From Planctomonas sp. JC2975 (GTDB lineage Bacteria; Actinomycetota; Actinomycetes; Actinomycetales; Microbacteriaceae), in the NCBI RefSeq assembly GCF_012985205.1, contig NZ_JABEKS010000001.1, positions 2,232,001 through 2,296,000 on the forward strand: a stretch of DNA of 64,000 nt, given 5' to 3'. The position numbers and the translations under genes are program-made. The notes beneath the pieces were generated by a model that saw only the letters and a list, made by a program, of their open reading frames with translations, was not told the origin of the DNA and did not search any database. Below are positions 17,445-26,371 of the stretch, piece after piece; the stretch's first letter is position 1, and each line of letters starts with the position of its first letter.

Positions 17445-18068
17445 TCAGGCTCCTTCCGGCGGATCGGCGAGGAGCGCGACACGCTCCCCGAGATACGCGT
17501 CGAACGGTGTGAGTGCGGCCGGATCCGACGTGTTCCACCGCACGGAGGCGATACCGTCGTTCACGGTCAGCGGTCCGGATGCCCCGATCAGGCTCGCGTC
17601 GAGCGCGACCGGCCGAGCGTCGAAGTTCACGCTCTCGCCGTGCCGGAAGTGGCCGCGGTAGGCGGCCACCCGCAGCTGGCGGCGGCGCTCAGCAGACTCC
17701 GCGATGAAGGTGGGACGTCCGGGCTCGGCCGGGCGCGTGAGCGATCCGGTCGCGTAAAGGCGGGGCTCCGGCACTGTGGCGAGCGACCCGGCGCCGTGCC
17801 CGGGTTCGTCATCCACCTGCTCGCCGGACGCCTCGCCCGCGGCGTCGCCTGGCACGCCGAGTAGGAGCACCCCGAGACGCCAGACTGTGCCGAGCGGGCG
17901 CAGCCGCTCGGCACGGGGCACGAGCATGACACGACCGGCTGGTACGTACTCGGCGAGCGCCTCGGTGCGTGCGCCGGCCCGGGTGAGGCGGGTGACGGCA
18001 TCCGTCAGTGCAGCGCGGACGTGTGCGATTGCGGCATCGTCGGCCGGCGTAGGCGTTGATTCGTTCAG
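17445..18068 (-). CDS. Conserved hypothetical protein with probable CTG start
   Basis: The protein of about 207 residues shows no family I recognise. The commonest start would be the ATG at 17927. However, the reading frame continues upstream with clear coding character (residues TPADDAAIAHVRAALTDAV and RTEALAEYVPAGRV) and contains no earlier ATG, GTG or TTG. The frame opens at CTG (18066-18068), which overlaps the stop codon of the upstream membrane-protein gene as CTGA. A coupled CTG start is therefore likely. The C-terminal half contains a charged segment (ESAERRRQLRVAAYRGHFRH). Confidence 0.65.
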   Translation of the reverse strand: MNESTPTPADDAAIAHVRAALTDAVTRLTRAGARTEALAEYVPAGRVMLVPRAERLRPLGTVWRLGVLLLGVPGDAAGEASGEQVDDEPGHGAGSLATVPEPRLYATGSLTRPAEPGRPTFIAESAERRRQLRVAAYRGHFRHGESVNFDARPVALDASLIGASGPLTVNDGIASVRWNTSDPAALTPFDAYLGERVALLADPPEGA

Positions 18069-18556
18069 GATGGCGTCTCTGCTTCGTGCTCGGAGGAGAA
18101 CGTACGCGCCGGTTCCGTCTCGCGATCGACGAGCCAGTCTTCGATGAAGTCGTCATCCACGCGACCGAACGCGACGAGCCCCGCACCGACGAGAAGCGCC
18201 GCCCCCCAGGCCACCCACGCGGCGTTCGTCACCTCGACGATCGCGTGGGCACCGAATGCGATGCCGATGAAGACGGCCGCGCCGGCGAGATTGACCAGCC
18301 CCCTGGCTGCAGACCCGAAGCGGGGGATCGGGATTCCCGTCGCCCGCCGGCAGGCCAGCGACAACACGACGTTGAAGACGGACAGGATCAGCAGGCCGAA
18401 GGCGATGACGGCGGATTGCCCGAGAGCCACGAGAAGAGTGCTGGCGGCAATGGAGAGAGCCTGCCCGACGCGGTACCACCACGGCGACCGATAGGGACGC
18501 TCACGCGATTGCCCGCCTCGTTCCGCCGCCTGCACTCTTGAAGCAAAGCGGGGCAC
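18065..18556 (-). CDS. Conserved hypothetical membrane protein, about four TM helices
   Basis: The 163-residue product has about four hydrophobic segments (ALSIAASTLLVALGQSAVIAFGLLILSV region, then GLVNLAGAAVFIGIAFGA and AWVAWGAALLVGAGLVAFG). A basic N-terminal tail and an acidic C-terminal tail (DDFIEDWLVDRETE) flank them. I recognise no named family. Its stop overlaps the CTG start of the next gene, and both genes point away from the alditol oxidase. It is probably a small operon of unknown function. Confidence 0.75.
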   Translation of the reverse strand: MPRFASRVQAAERGGQSRERPYRSPWWYRVGQALSIAASTLLVALGQSAVIAFGLLILSVFNVVLSLACRRATGIPIPRFGSAARGLVNLAGAAVFIGIAFGAHAIVEVTNAAWVAWGAALLVGAGLVAFGRVDDDFIEDWLVDRETEPARTFSSEHEAETPS

Positions 18557-18589
18557 GGAGCATCCGTCAAGGCCGCGCAGCGCCGCGGC

Positions 18590-19855
18590 TCAGCCCAGCA
18601 GCCGCTTCACGTACGCGTTGCCGAAGACGCCCTTCGGGTCGTACTTCGCTACGAGGCCGCGGAAGTCGTCGAATCGCGGATAGAGCGACGGCACGACGTG
18701 CTCCGTGTCGAGGAAGAGCTTGCCCCAGTGCGGACGCGCACCGAGCGGGAGCAGCGCAGCCTCGACCGCCGGCAGGACCGCCTCGACCGCCTGCTGCTCG
18801 CGCTTCCAGGTGAAGTGGATGCCGAGCGCATCGGTCCCGTACGCCGAGCTCAGCCAGAGATCGTCGGCGGCAACGGTACGCAGTTCGGTGACCTGCAACA
18901 GAGGAGCGATCTGCTCCGCGAGGGGCAGTAACGCGCGGATCGCATCGACCGCACGCTCGCGTGGCACGAGGTATTCGCTCTGGATCTCCTCGCCGTTCGA
19001 GGGCGTGAACGCCAGCTTGAAGTGCGGCAACCGGTCGTACCAGGGTCCAGGAACACCGAACTGGTCGGTGCAGGCCGTTGCGTCTACGTTGGGGAGCGGA
19101 TGCCGCTTCTCACGTGACTGGGCGGATCCGTAGAACGTCTCGGGAGCCGCGGCGAATCCGTCGCCGACGCGCTGCTTGAACCAGACCTGCTGCACGCCGC
19201 CGACCCATCCGGTGAACATGCTGACGCTGTACGCCGCCGACGTGATCCCGTCGAAGTTCTCCAGCACCGTGTCCCAGTCGAGACCGTCGTAGACGGTCTG
19301 CGCCACCTCGAAGGTCGGCACGATGTCGAGCGTGACGGCCGTGAGAATGCCGAGAGCCCCGATCCCGACGACGGCACCCGCGAAGTCCTCGTCGCCTCGG
19401 CTCAGTGTGCGGAACTCGCCGGATCCGTCGACGAACTCGATGCCGTTCACCACAGCGGCGAGGTTCACGTTGCGGTCACCGGACCCGTGAGTCGCTGTGG
19501 CGATGGCTCCGGCGACGGAGATGTGCGGGAGCGAGGCGAGGTTCGGGAGCGCCCAGCCGGCGGCATCCAGCTGCAATGCCACATCGCCGTACCTGGCACC
19601 GGCGGACACGGTCACCGTTCGTGCGTCCTCGTCGAGGTCGAAGCGTTCCGGGAGCGACGCCGTCACCAGCTGCGTGCCCGTGGTGTCGGCGATGTCGTTG
19701 AAGCAGTGGCGCGTGCCGAGCGCACGCACCGTCGATCCTGTCGCGACAGCGGCCCGAACGGCCGCCTGCACCTCCCCGACGGACGACGGATGCGCCACCG
19801 CGCTCGCCGTGTAGGTGTAGTTGCCTGCCCAGTTGGTGCCCGCCGATTCGGCCAC
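18590..19855 (-). CDS. aldO: Alditol/xylitol oxidase, FAD-dependent
   Basis: The 421-residue flavoenzyme belongs to the VAO-type FAD family (FAD_binding_4 plus ALO domain). The motif GTRHCFNDIAD places His50 where AldO of Streptomyces is covalently linked to FAD. The motif SVAGAIATATHGSG and the C-terminal HWGKLFL are also conserved. The expected reaction oxidises the terminal hydroxyl of sugar alcohols with O2, giving an aldose and H2O2. The GTG start at 19855 has an AGGAGAGG site. Upstream, an ACAATTGT palindrome (19944-19951) could be an operator in the region shared with the divergent LCP gene. Confidence 0.88.
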   Translation of the reverse strand: MAESAGTNWAGNYTYTASAVAHPSSVGEVQAAVRAAVATGSTVRALGTRHCFNDIADTTGTQLVTASLPERFDLDEDARTVTVSAGARYGDVALQLDAAGWALPNLASLPHISVAGAIATATHGSGDRNVNLAAVVNGIEFVDGSGEFRTLSRGDEDFAGAVVGIGALGILTAVTLDIVPTFEVAQTVYDGLDWDTVLENFDGITSAAYSVSMFTGWVGGVQQVWFKQRVGDGFAAAPETFYGSAQSREKRHPLPNVDATACTDQFGVPGPWYDRLPHFKLAFTPSNGEEIQSEYLVPRERAVDAIRALLPLAEQIAPLLQVTELRTVAADDLWLSSAYGTDALGIHFTWKREQQAVEAVLPAVEAALLPLGARPHWGKLFLDTEHVVPSLYPRFDDFRGLVAKYDPKGVFGNAYVKRLLG

Positions 19856-20115
19856 GTCGCCTCTCCTGCCTCGCGGGTGCCCGCGGATGTCTGCGTCAGT
19901 GCAGGCGGACGGATGCCGCCGCACGGGTTTGTAGTGAGTTAGAACAATTGTGCACGATCAGTGCCTCACGCGCCAGAGCGATGGATCTCCCGCCGTCGAA
20001 CGCCGACCCAACCTGCGGGCCCTCTCACTCTCTTGATCACTCTGTCAGGCAATCGCCACATGAGAGCGACTCACGATGGAGTCGGTGGATCGGGACCCGC
20101 TGCGAAGGGACGTGC

Positions 20116-21444
20116 ATGAGCGAGAACGAGTCGCGGAGCCCTGCGCGGCGCAGGTCTTCGTCCACGCAGCGACCCCTCGAGGGGATCGCGCGCCACGGAC
20201 GACTGCATTCGCACCCGTGGACCACCTTCGGCAAGGTGGTGGCATCCGTCGTCGCCGTCACCGTCGTCAGCGTGCTCGGGATCACCGGGGTCGCCGCCGT
20301 GAATCTCGTGAGCACGACCAAGCACTCGGTGCACCTGGCAGGCGAGGCGGCCAACGGAGGTGCCATTCCGGACATCGCAGCGCTCAAGGGCGGGGTGAAC
20401 GTGCTGATGGTGGCGTCGGACACGCGCACCGGACAGGGCAACGCGTGGGGCACGTTGGCGGACAGCGCCGGCATCGGCAACAACGACGACAACGTGCTGA
20501 TCCATCTCTCCTCTGATCACACCAGGCTGACGGTGGTGCAGTTCCCGCGTGACCTGGAAGTGCCGATCCCGTCGTGCACCACCTCGTCCGGCGGCACGGT
20601 CGACGCCCAGGACCAGGCCATGCTGAACACCACGCTGTCCGAGGGCGGCCTGTCGTGCGTGGTGAGCACGATCCACGCGCTCACCGGGGTGAACATCCCG
20701 TTCGCGGGACTCGTCACGTTCGACGGCGTCGTCGCGCTGTCCAACGCGGTGGGTGGCGTGCAGGTCTGCATCGGCGGTGCCGGAATCCATGACCCGAACA
20801 CGAGCCTGAACCTCGATCCGGGCGAGGTGACCCTTCAGGGCCAGAACGCAGCCGAGTTCCTGCGTACGCGGGACGGCCTCGTCGGCGGATCCGACCTTTC
20901 CCGGCTGAGCAACCAGCAGGTGTTCTTCGGCGCCTTGGCCCGCACGGTGATGAGTGCCGGCACGCTCACGAACCCCGTCAAGCTGTGGGGGCTCGCCAAG
21001 GCCGCGACCAGCAACATCACGCTCTCGGACAGCCTCGACAACATCACGACGCTCTACCAGATCGCGTCGGCGATGAAGGGCCTGCAGTGGAGCAACATCA
21101 CCTTCATGCAGTATCCGGTGTTGGCGGATCCCGAGGACTCGAACCGGGTGATTCCCGACGCGGAATCCGCTCAGGCGTTGGACCAGGCCTTGGTGAACGA
21201 TCAGCCGGTGCAGCTGACGGCCGGCGCAGGCGAAGGATCCGTCACGACGTCGACCACCCCGATCACGCAGCCGAGCGCGGCATCGACTCCTGCCCCTTCC
21301 GCCTCGTCGAAGTCGCCGGCGAAGTCCACGCCCGCGAGCTCGCCGTCGTCGACGTCGAGCCCCGCATCGACCGCCGTGACGCTCGGCAGCAACGTCTACG
21401 GCCAGACGGCGGCGACGCAGACGTGCTCGAACGGAGCCGGATAG
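20116..21444 (+). CDS. LytR-CpsA-Psr (LCP) family cell-wall ligase
   Basis: The 442-residue protein is membrane-anchored by one N-terminal helix (about residues 40-64) and faces outward. The LCP core includes NVLMVASDTR (about 95-104), the pyrophosphate-binding motif VQFPRDLEVPIP and RTRDGLVGGSDLSRLSNQQVF. LCP enzymes attach polyprenyl-linked glycopolymers, such as arabinogalactan or teichoic acids, to peptidoglycan. The final 90 residues are Ser/Thr/Pro/Ala-rich and probably disordered. The ATG at 20116 is preceded by GAAGGGA. The gene is monocistronic and divergent from aldO. Confidence 0.93.
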   Translation: MSENESRSPARRRSSSTQRPLEGIARHGRLHSHPWTTFGKVVASVVAVTVVSVLGITGVAAVNLVSTTKHSVHLAGEAANGGAIPDIAALKGGVNVLMVASDTRTGQGNAWGTLADSAGIGNNDDNVLIHLSSDHTRLTVVQFPRDLEVPIPSCTTSSGGTVDAQDQAMLNTTLSEGGLSCVVSTIHALTGVNIPFAGLVTFDGVVALSNAVGGVQVCIGGAGIHDPNTSLNLDPGEVTLQGQNAAEFLRTRDGLVGGSDLSRLSNQQVFFGALARTVMSAGTLTNPVKLWGLAKAATSNITLSDSLDNITTLYQIASAMKGLQWSNITFMQYPVLADPEDSNRVIPDAESAQALDQALVNDQPVQLTAGAGEGSVTTSTTPITQPSAASTPAPSASSKSPAKSTPASSPSSTSSPASTAVTLGSNVYGQTAATQTCSNGAG

Positions 21445-21451
21445 CGCGCGG

Positions 21452-21946
21452 TCAGCGCGAGTCCTTCTTCGCCTGACGACGGGCGCCCATCGCGCGCGTG
21501 CCGGCGTCCCGCTTGACACCACCCGTCGTCTTCTGGTGCGAGCGGGCAACGCCGGGTCCGACGCCGGCCGCGGGCCCTGCGGCGAGATCCGGGCCGGATC
21601 CGCGGCTACGCACCGCATCGAGTCGCTCCGTGCGCAGCTCGACGGCGGCCTGCCTGGCGACCACCGCGATCTGCTTGCTGACCCGGGCGAGGGCATCCTC
21701 GAACACCTCGGCCTTGTCGCGATCGCGCTGGTTCTGGGCGTACGCCTTACCTCGGGCGGCGACGTCGTCGACGCGCGCCGCCGCATTGCGCCGGTAGATG
21801 CCCGTGTACTTGTTGCGAGCACGGCGGATGCGGCTGTGCAGCTCGAGCAGCTCGTCCTCGTCGAGTGCCGCCAGCGAATCCTTCTCCGTCTCTGCGACGA
21901 GGGTGAACTCGCTCTCGCTGAGCGTTCCGATCATGGCGCGACGCAT
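21452..21946 (-). CDS. Conserved actinobacterial hypothetical protein, helical and basic
   Basis: This 164-residue protein starts MRRAMIGTLSESEFTLV. It has a long Arg/Lys/Asp/Glu-rich helical region (about 22-105, including LHSRIRRARNKYTGIYRR and AYAQNQRDRDKAE) and a basic low-complexity C-terminal tail rich in Gly, Ala and Lys. A nucleic-acid or ribosome-associated role is conceivable because of the charge pattern, but that is an inference. I recognise no named family. It lies opposite and immediately after the LCP gene. Confidence 0.7.
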   Translation of the reverse strand: MRRAMIGTLSESEFTLVAETEKDSLAALDEDELLELHSRIRRARNKYTGIYRRNAAARVDDVAARGKAYAQNQRDRDKAEVFEDALARVSKQIAVVARQAAVELRTERLDAVRSRGSGPDLAAGPAAGVGPGVARSHQKTTGGVKRDAGTRAMGARRQAKKDSR

Positions 21947-22088
21947 GTCGGCCCCTTTCCCCCTGCCGGTTCCCCACGAGCCGACGTCTCATCCTGACAC
22001 GATCGCCGGGCGCGGGACCATGGAGTTCTGGTCGCTGGGGCGATCCGCCGACGACAGCCGATGGCGGTGTGCTCGGTAGCATGAGCGG

Positions 22089-22988
22089 GTGACCGCGCAG
22101 ACTCTCCCCGGCTGGAACCACGTGTACTCGGGCAAGGTGCGCGATCTCTATGTTCCGCAGGGGACGGCATCCGTCTCCTCTGCCGAAGCTCTGCTGGTGG
22201 TCGCCAGCGACCGGGTGAGCGCCTTCGACTTCGTGCTCGAGCCGGGCATTCCGAGCAAGGGCGAGCTGCTGACCACGTTGTCACTGTGGTGGTTCGACCG
22301 GCTCGACGACGTGCCCAACCATCTGATCGCCGACCATACGGCCGACGGCGCCGAGCGCATCCCGGCTGAGGTCGCTGGGCGAGCGATGCTCGTCAAGCCG
22401 CTGGACATGTACCCGATCGAGTGCGTCGTTCGCGGCTATCTCACCGGCACGGGCTGGCTCGAGTACCAGAAGTCGCAGAGCGTGTGCGGTATCCCGCTTC
22501 CGGCCGGACTGCAGAACGGCGACCGTCTGCCCGAGCCCATCTTCACTCCTGCATTCAAGGCGCAGCAAGGCGAGCACGACGAGAACATCAGCTTCGAGCG
22601 CACGACCGAACTCGTCGGAGCGGATGCCGCCGCGCAGCTTCGCGACGCCTCTCTCGACATCTATCGCCGCGCATCCGCCATCGCAGAGGCACGCGGGCTG
22701 ATCCTGGCGGACACGAAGTTCGAGTTCGGCGCCGACAAGACAACCGGCGAGCTCACACTCGCCGACGAGGTGCTCACCAGCGACTCCAGCCGTTACTGGG
22801 ATGCCGCCACCTGGCGCACCGGGTCGACCCCTGCCGAGCGCATGGCCAGCTTCGACAAGCAGATCGTGCGCGACTGGCTGTCGGCCAACTGGGACAAGCA
22901 GGGCGTTCCTCCCGAGCTGCCGCAGGATGTCGTGCAGCGCACCGCGGCCCGTTACCGCGAACTGCTCGAGCGCCTGTCGGGCGACTGA
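22089..22988 (+). CDS. purC: Phosphoribosylaminoimidazole-succinocarboxamide synthase (SAICAR synthetase)
   Basis: PurC couples CAIR and aspartate with ATP to give SAICAR. The 299-residue protein contains HVYSGKVRDLYVP at the start, SDRVSAFDFVLEPGIPSKG, PIECVVRGYLTGTGW and a C-terminal LADEVLTSDSSRYWDA segment. The pattern is that of the actinobacterial/yeast-like form of about 300 residues. The GTG at 22089 was chosen from homologue length. The gene is single, and the next gene is convergent with it. Confidence 0.97.
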   Translation: MTAQTLPGWNHVYSGKVRDLYVPQGTASVSSAEALLVVASDRVSAFDFVLEPGIPSKGELLTTLSLWWFDRLDDVPNHLIADHTADGAERIPAEVAGRAMLVKPLDMYPIECVVRGYLTGTGWLEYQKSQSVCGIPLPAGLQNGDRLPEPIFTPAFKAQQGEHDENISFERTTELVGADAAAQLRDASLDIYRRASAIAEARGLILADTKFEFGADKTTGELTLADEVLTSDSSRYWDAATWRTGSTPAERMASFDKQIVRDWLSANWDKQGVPPELPQDVVQRTAARYRELLERLSGD

Positions 22989-23081
22989 CGTCGCGGCCAC
23001 GCAACTGTGCGACGCGTGGCGTCCGCGCGGACCCGGGCTGGTCAGAGGCTCGGGTATCCGCTGATCGGAACCGGGAGCCCA

Positions 23082-23615
23082 TCACGCCAGGTGCGCGAAG
23101 AGCTCCAGTAGCACCACGAGGATCCCGAGCCCGACGACGACGCCGAGCACGAGCAGGGACTTCCACCACGCGAGGTGCGCGCTCCCGACCGCGCGCCACA
23201 CGATCACTCCCAGCGTGATCAGGAGCACGATGATCGACGCCCGGAGCGCCGCACCGGCGGTGATGACGTGCGCGATGGCGAGCACGAAGAGGATCGCAGG
23301 CACCAGGATCGCGAGGAGCGCACGCAGACTGACCGCGAGCATACGCGTGAAGTCGCGGCGGCCCGGCAAGGCGTGGTGCACAAGCATGTAGGACACGACG
23401 TCCGACGTGAACCCGGCGAGGAGCACGCCGACGACCGTGACGACCAGCGTGAGCAGCGCACCGGCCGGATCGACCGCCACGCCGTGTCCGCTCATCGCCA
23501 TCAGCACGGCGATGGCCGTGAAGGTCACGTAGATGCGTTCGCGGAGCCGGTCGCCCGACTCCCGCAGCTTCTCCTCGGATGCGCCGGCCGCGGCATCCTG
23601 CGTCGCTTCGCTCAT
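23082..23615 (-). CDS. Conserved hypothetical membrane protein, about five TM helices
   Basis: This 177-residue protein has a soluble N-terminus of about 28 residues (ATQDAAAGASEEKLRESG). Roughly five hydrophobic helices follow: YVTFTAIAVLMAMSGHGVAV, LLTLVVTVVGVLLAGFTSDV, ALLAILVPAILFVLAIAHVI, ASIIVLLITLGVIVW and SLLVLGVVVGLGILVVLLEL. I do not recognise the family and no functional residues stand out. It is convergent with purC and divergent from the VOC protein. Confidence 0.72.
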   Translation of the reverse strand: MSEATQDAAAGASEEKLRESGDRLRERIYVTFTAIAVLMAMSGHGVAVDPAGALLTLVVTVVGVLLAGFTSDVVSYMLVHHALPGRRDFTRMLAVSLRALLAILVPAILFVLAIAHVITAGAALRASIIVLLITLGVIVWRAVGSAHLAWWKSLLVLGVVVGLGILVVLLELFAHLA

Positions 23616-23698
23616 GTTTCAGTCGTACCCGCTGCGCGCTCCGGACGCGAGGGATGCGAGCGGGGAATCAACCCGCTGCCGATTTAGTTGTAGGTGCA

Positions 23699-24571
23699 AT
23701 GAATACGACGCCGGACACCGACCACCTCGCCGCGGACACCGCGATGGGCGCCGTGACACTGCTCGTCGGCGACCTCGACGCGATGACGGCGTACTACAGG
23801 GATGCCGTGACGCTGCGGGTTCTCTCCGCGGAAGGCGAGCGCGTGGTACTCGGCAGGGGCACGACGCCCGTCGTGGTGCTGCAGCACAGCCCAGACCTGC
23901 GCCATGCGGCGCCGCGGTCGGCTGGGCTGTTCCACACGGCGATCCTGTTCGACTCGCGCGCCGCCCTGGCCGCCGCCGTGTACTCGGTTGCCGTGCACGC
24001 GCCCGGCACGTTCACCGGCAGCTCGGACCACCTCGTGAGTCAGGCGTTCTACTTCACCGATCCCGAGGAAAACGGCGTCGAGCTGTACTGGGATCGCGAC
24101 CGCACCCAGTGGAGCTGGACCCACGGACGCGTCGAGATGGACACGATCTTCCTCGACCCGAACGAGTTCCTCCGGGAGAACCTCACGGAGGAGGCCATCG
24201 AGGAACCGGTCATCGGCGACGCATCCGTCGGTCACGTGCACCTGTCCGTCGGCGACGTCGCCTCCGCTCGCGAGTTCTACGTGGACCGCCTCGGATTCGA
24301 CACCACGGCCGAGCTCGGCGCCTCCGCGCTGTTCGTCAGCGCCGGTGGATACCACCACCACATGGCGATGAACACGTGGAACAGCCGCGGCGCAGGTCGG
24401 CGGATGCCCGCGCTCGGCCTCGGCCGCGTGGACATCGTGCTGCCCGCCTCGGACGACCTCGGCTCGGTGGCCGAGCGGATGGCGCACTTCCGGGTAGCGG
24501 TGCGCGACGACGGGCAGACGCTGAGCTTCGAGGATCCGTGGGCGAACGCGATCCGGCTGACCACCCGCTGA
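23699..24571 (+). CDS. Two-domain VOC protein (CatE-like extradiol ring-cleavage family)
   Basis: This 290-residue protein contains two tandem VOC (glyoxalase/extradiol) domains, at about residues 16-140 and 175-290. The putative metal ligands are His in LFHTAILF, Glu in NGVELYW and His in GHVHLSV. It resembles catechol-2,3-dioxygenase CatE and related ring-cleavage or stress proteins, but the substrate is unknown. The ATG at 23699 follows directly on an AT-rich stretch containing TTTAGTTGTAGGTGCAA, which may be an operator or promoter. The leader is therefore very short. Confidence 0.85.
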   Translation: MNTTPDTDHLAADTAMGAVTLLVGDLDAMTAYYRDAVTLRVLSAEGERVVLGRGTTPVVVLQHSPDLRHAAPRSAGLFHTAILFDSRAALAAAVYSVAVHAPGTFTGSSDHLVSQAFYFTDPEENGVELYWDRDRTQWSWTHGRVEMDTIFLDPNEFLRENLTEEAIEEPVIGDASVGHVHLSVGDVASAREFYVDRLGFDTTAELGASALFVSAGGYHHHMAMNTWNSRGAGRRMPALGLGRVDIVLPASDDLGSVAERMAHFRVAVRDDGQTLSFEDPWANAIRLTTR

Positions 24572-24606
24572 GTCCGTTCCGCGCTCCCCGTCGACCGGAA
24601 GAAGCA

Positions 24607-24674
24607 GCTATCGCGCCATATGGGCACCACAGCACACCTTGACGGGCGCTGCAGCGCGCACATGGCGCGATAGC
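24607..24674. repeat. Inverted repeat with 13-bp perfect arms between convergent genes
   Basis: GCTATCGCGCCAT (24607-24619) is the exact reverse complement of ATGGCGCGATAGC (24662-24674), separated by 42 bp. It lies between the stops of the VOC gene and the MFS gene. There is no T tract. The long loop is unusual for a terminator, so it may be a small mobile or repetitive palindromic element. Confidence 0.7.
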
Positions 24675-24690
24675 GGCGGGGCGGGCTTCC

Positions 24691-26208
24691 TCAGCTCTCG
24701 ACGGGCTCCGGCGCCTGGTTCACGACGGGTGTGCCCTGCGTCGCCGACCACTGGCCGGTGTCGCGCGGACGCACGAAGAACAGCACGACGACGGCACCGA
24801 TCAGCGCGGCGGCTGCGGGCAGCAGCATCGTCTGGGCCATGGCATCCGTGAAGGGCTGCGCCACGACGGCGGGCAGCTTGCCTCCGCCGAACTGGGCGCC
24901 GTTCGCCGAGGCGTGCAGCCCGTTGGCGGTCAGCCGCGCCTGGAGCAGGGCGGCGATCGCCGCGCTGCCGAGCACGCTGCCGATCTGGCGGACCGTGTTG
25001 TAGATGCCGGCGCCCGCGCCGGCCTGACTCGTCGGCAGGTTGTGCGTGGCCGTGACCGACAGCGGTGCCCAGATGAACGCGTTGGCGACGCCGAGCACGA
25101 CGCTGGGCAGCAGCAGGCGCGGCCAGAGGTCGACGTTCGGGTCGAGCCAGGCGGAGTACCAAAGCAGGCCGATGACCATCACGAAGAGCCCGAAGAAGGC
25201 CAGGTAGCGCGGGTGCATGCGGTCGACGAGACGCCCGACGACCGGTGAGAGCGGCAGCACGACGAGCGCCATCGGCACCATCAGCAGCGCCGACTGGGTC
25301 GGGGTGAATCCGAGCACGAGCTGCGCGAAGAAGATCAGCGGCAGCGACATGCTGGAGACGGTGAATCCGACAGTGCTGATCGCGAAGCTGGCGAGCGAGA
25401 AGTTGCGGTCGCGGAAGAGCTTCAGCGGCATGAGCGGCTCCCCCTTGTTGACGGCCTGCCACACCACGAACGCGGCGAGCACGACGATTCCGGCGATGAT
25501 CATGCCCCACACGGTGATGGGTCCCGTGATGGTGCCCCAGTCGTACGTCTCGCCCTCCTGGATGCCGAACACCACGAGGAAGAGTCCGACTGCGCTGAGC
25601 ACGACGCCGAGGATGTCGAACGAGTGCTGATGCGTCGGCAGCTTCGGCACCAGGATCATCGCCAGGATGAACGCGACCACACCGACCGGAACGTTGATGA
25701 AGAAGATCCACTCCCAGCCCAGGCCGTCGACGAGCACACCGCCGAGCAGCGGGCCGACGAGCATCGCGACGCCGGAGGTCGCGCCCCACAGCGCCATGGC
25801 GCCGCCTCGCTTGTTCGGCGGGAAGGTGCGGGTGATGACCGCCATGGTCTGCGGAGTCATCAGCGCTGCACCGAGTCCCTGCACCACGCGGGCGGTGATC
25901 AGCATCTCGATGGTGCCGCTGAGGCCGCACCAGAGCGATGCCCCCGTGAAGAGCACGAGCCCGATCAGGTACATGTTCTTGGGGCCGAATCGGTCGCCGA
26001 GACGGCCCGTGACCAGGAGCGGCACGGCGTAGGCCAGAAGGTACGCACTCGTGACCCAGATGACCGAGTTGATGTCGGTCTTCAGGCCGACCATGATCTT
26101 GGGGTTGGCGACCGACACGATGGTCGTGTCGACGAGGATCATGAAGAATCCGATGACCAGCGCCCAGAGCGCCGGCCATGGACTTCTCTGCTTGTCCATG
26201 ATGTCCAT
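24691..26208 (-). CDS. DHA2-family MFS drug exporter (EmrB/QacA type), 14 TM
   Basis: This 505-residue integral membrane protein has the DHA2 signatures: VDTTIVSVANPKI after the first helix, the motif A segment GRLGDRFGPKNMYLIG, and motif C in GPLLGGVLVDGLGWEWIFFINVPVG. Fourteen helices fit the QacA/EmrB group of proton-driven multidrug exporters. The ATG at 26206-26208 is used. It follows a PadR regulator gene on the same strand with a gap of about 160 bp and ends near the 13-bp inverted repeat. Drug specificity is not deducible. Confidence 0.93.
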   Translation of the reverse strand: MDIMDKQRSPWPALWALVIGFFMILVDTTIVSVANPKIMVGLKTDINSVIWVTSAYLLAYAVPLLVTGRLGDRFGPKNMYLIGLVLFTGASLWCGLSGTIEMLITARVVQGLGAALMTPQTMAVITRTFPPNKRGGAMALWGATSGVAMLVGPLLGGVLVDGLGWEWIFFINVPVGVVAFILAMILVPKLPTHQHSFDILGVVLSAVGLFLVVFGIQEGETYDWGTITGPITVWGMIIAGIVVLAAFVVWQAVNKGEPLMPLKLFRDRNFSLASFAISTVGFTVSSMSLPLIFFAQLVLGFTPTQSALLMVPMALVVLPLSPVVGRLVDRMHPRYLAFFGLFVMVIGLLWYSAWLDPNVDLWPRLLLPSVVLGVANAFIWAPLSVTATHNLPTSQAGAGAGIYNTVRQIGSVLGSAAIAALLQARLTANGLHASANGAQFGGGKLPAVVAQPFTDAMAQTMLLPAAAALIGAVVVLFFVRPRDTGQWSATQGTPVVNQAPEPVES

Positions 26209-26371
26209 TTCTGTGGTTGTGACTGAGTCTTCTGTGATGGCTGAGGGGTGCGGTCGAGAGGATTCGAGTGGATGCCCGGCTCATCCGGTGCTCCACCGCT
26301 CGAGTCGCCGCGGCGACACCGTGCGAATCCCTCTGCTCAACCGACGCGCAAAGGGGCGTCGGATCGACCAC

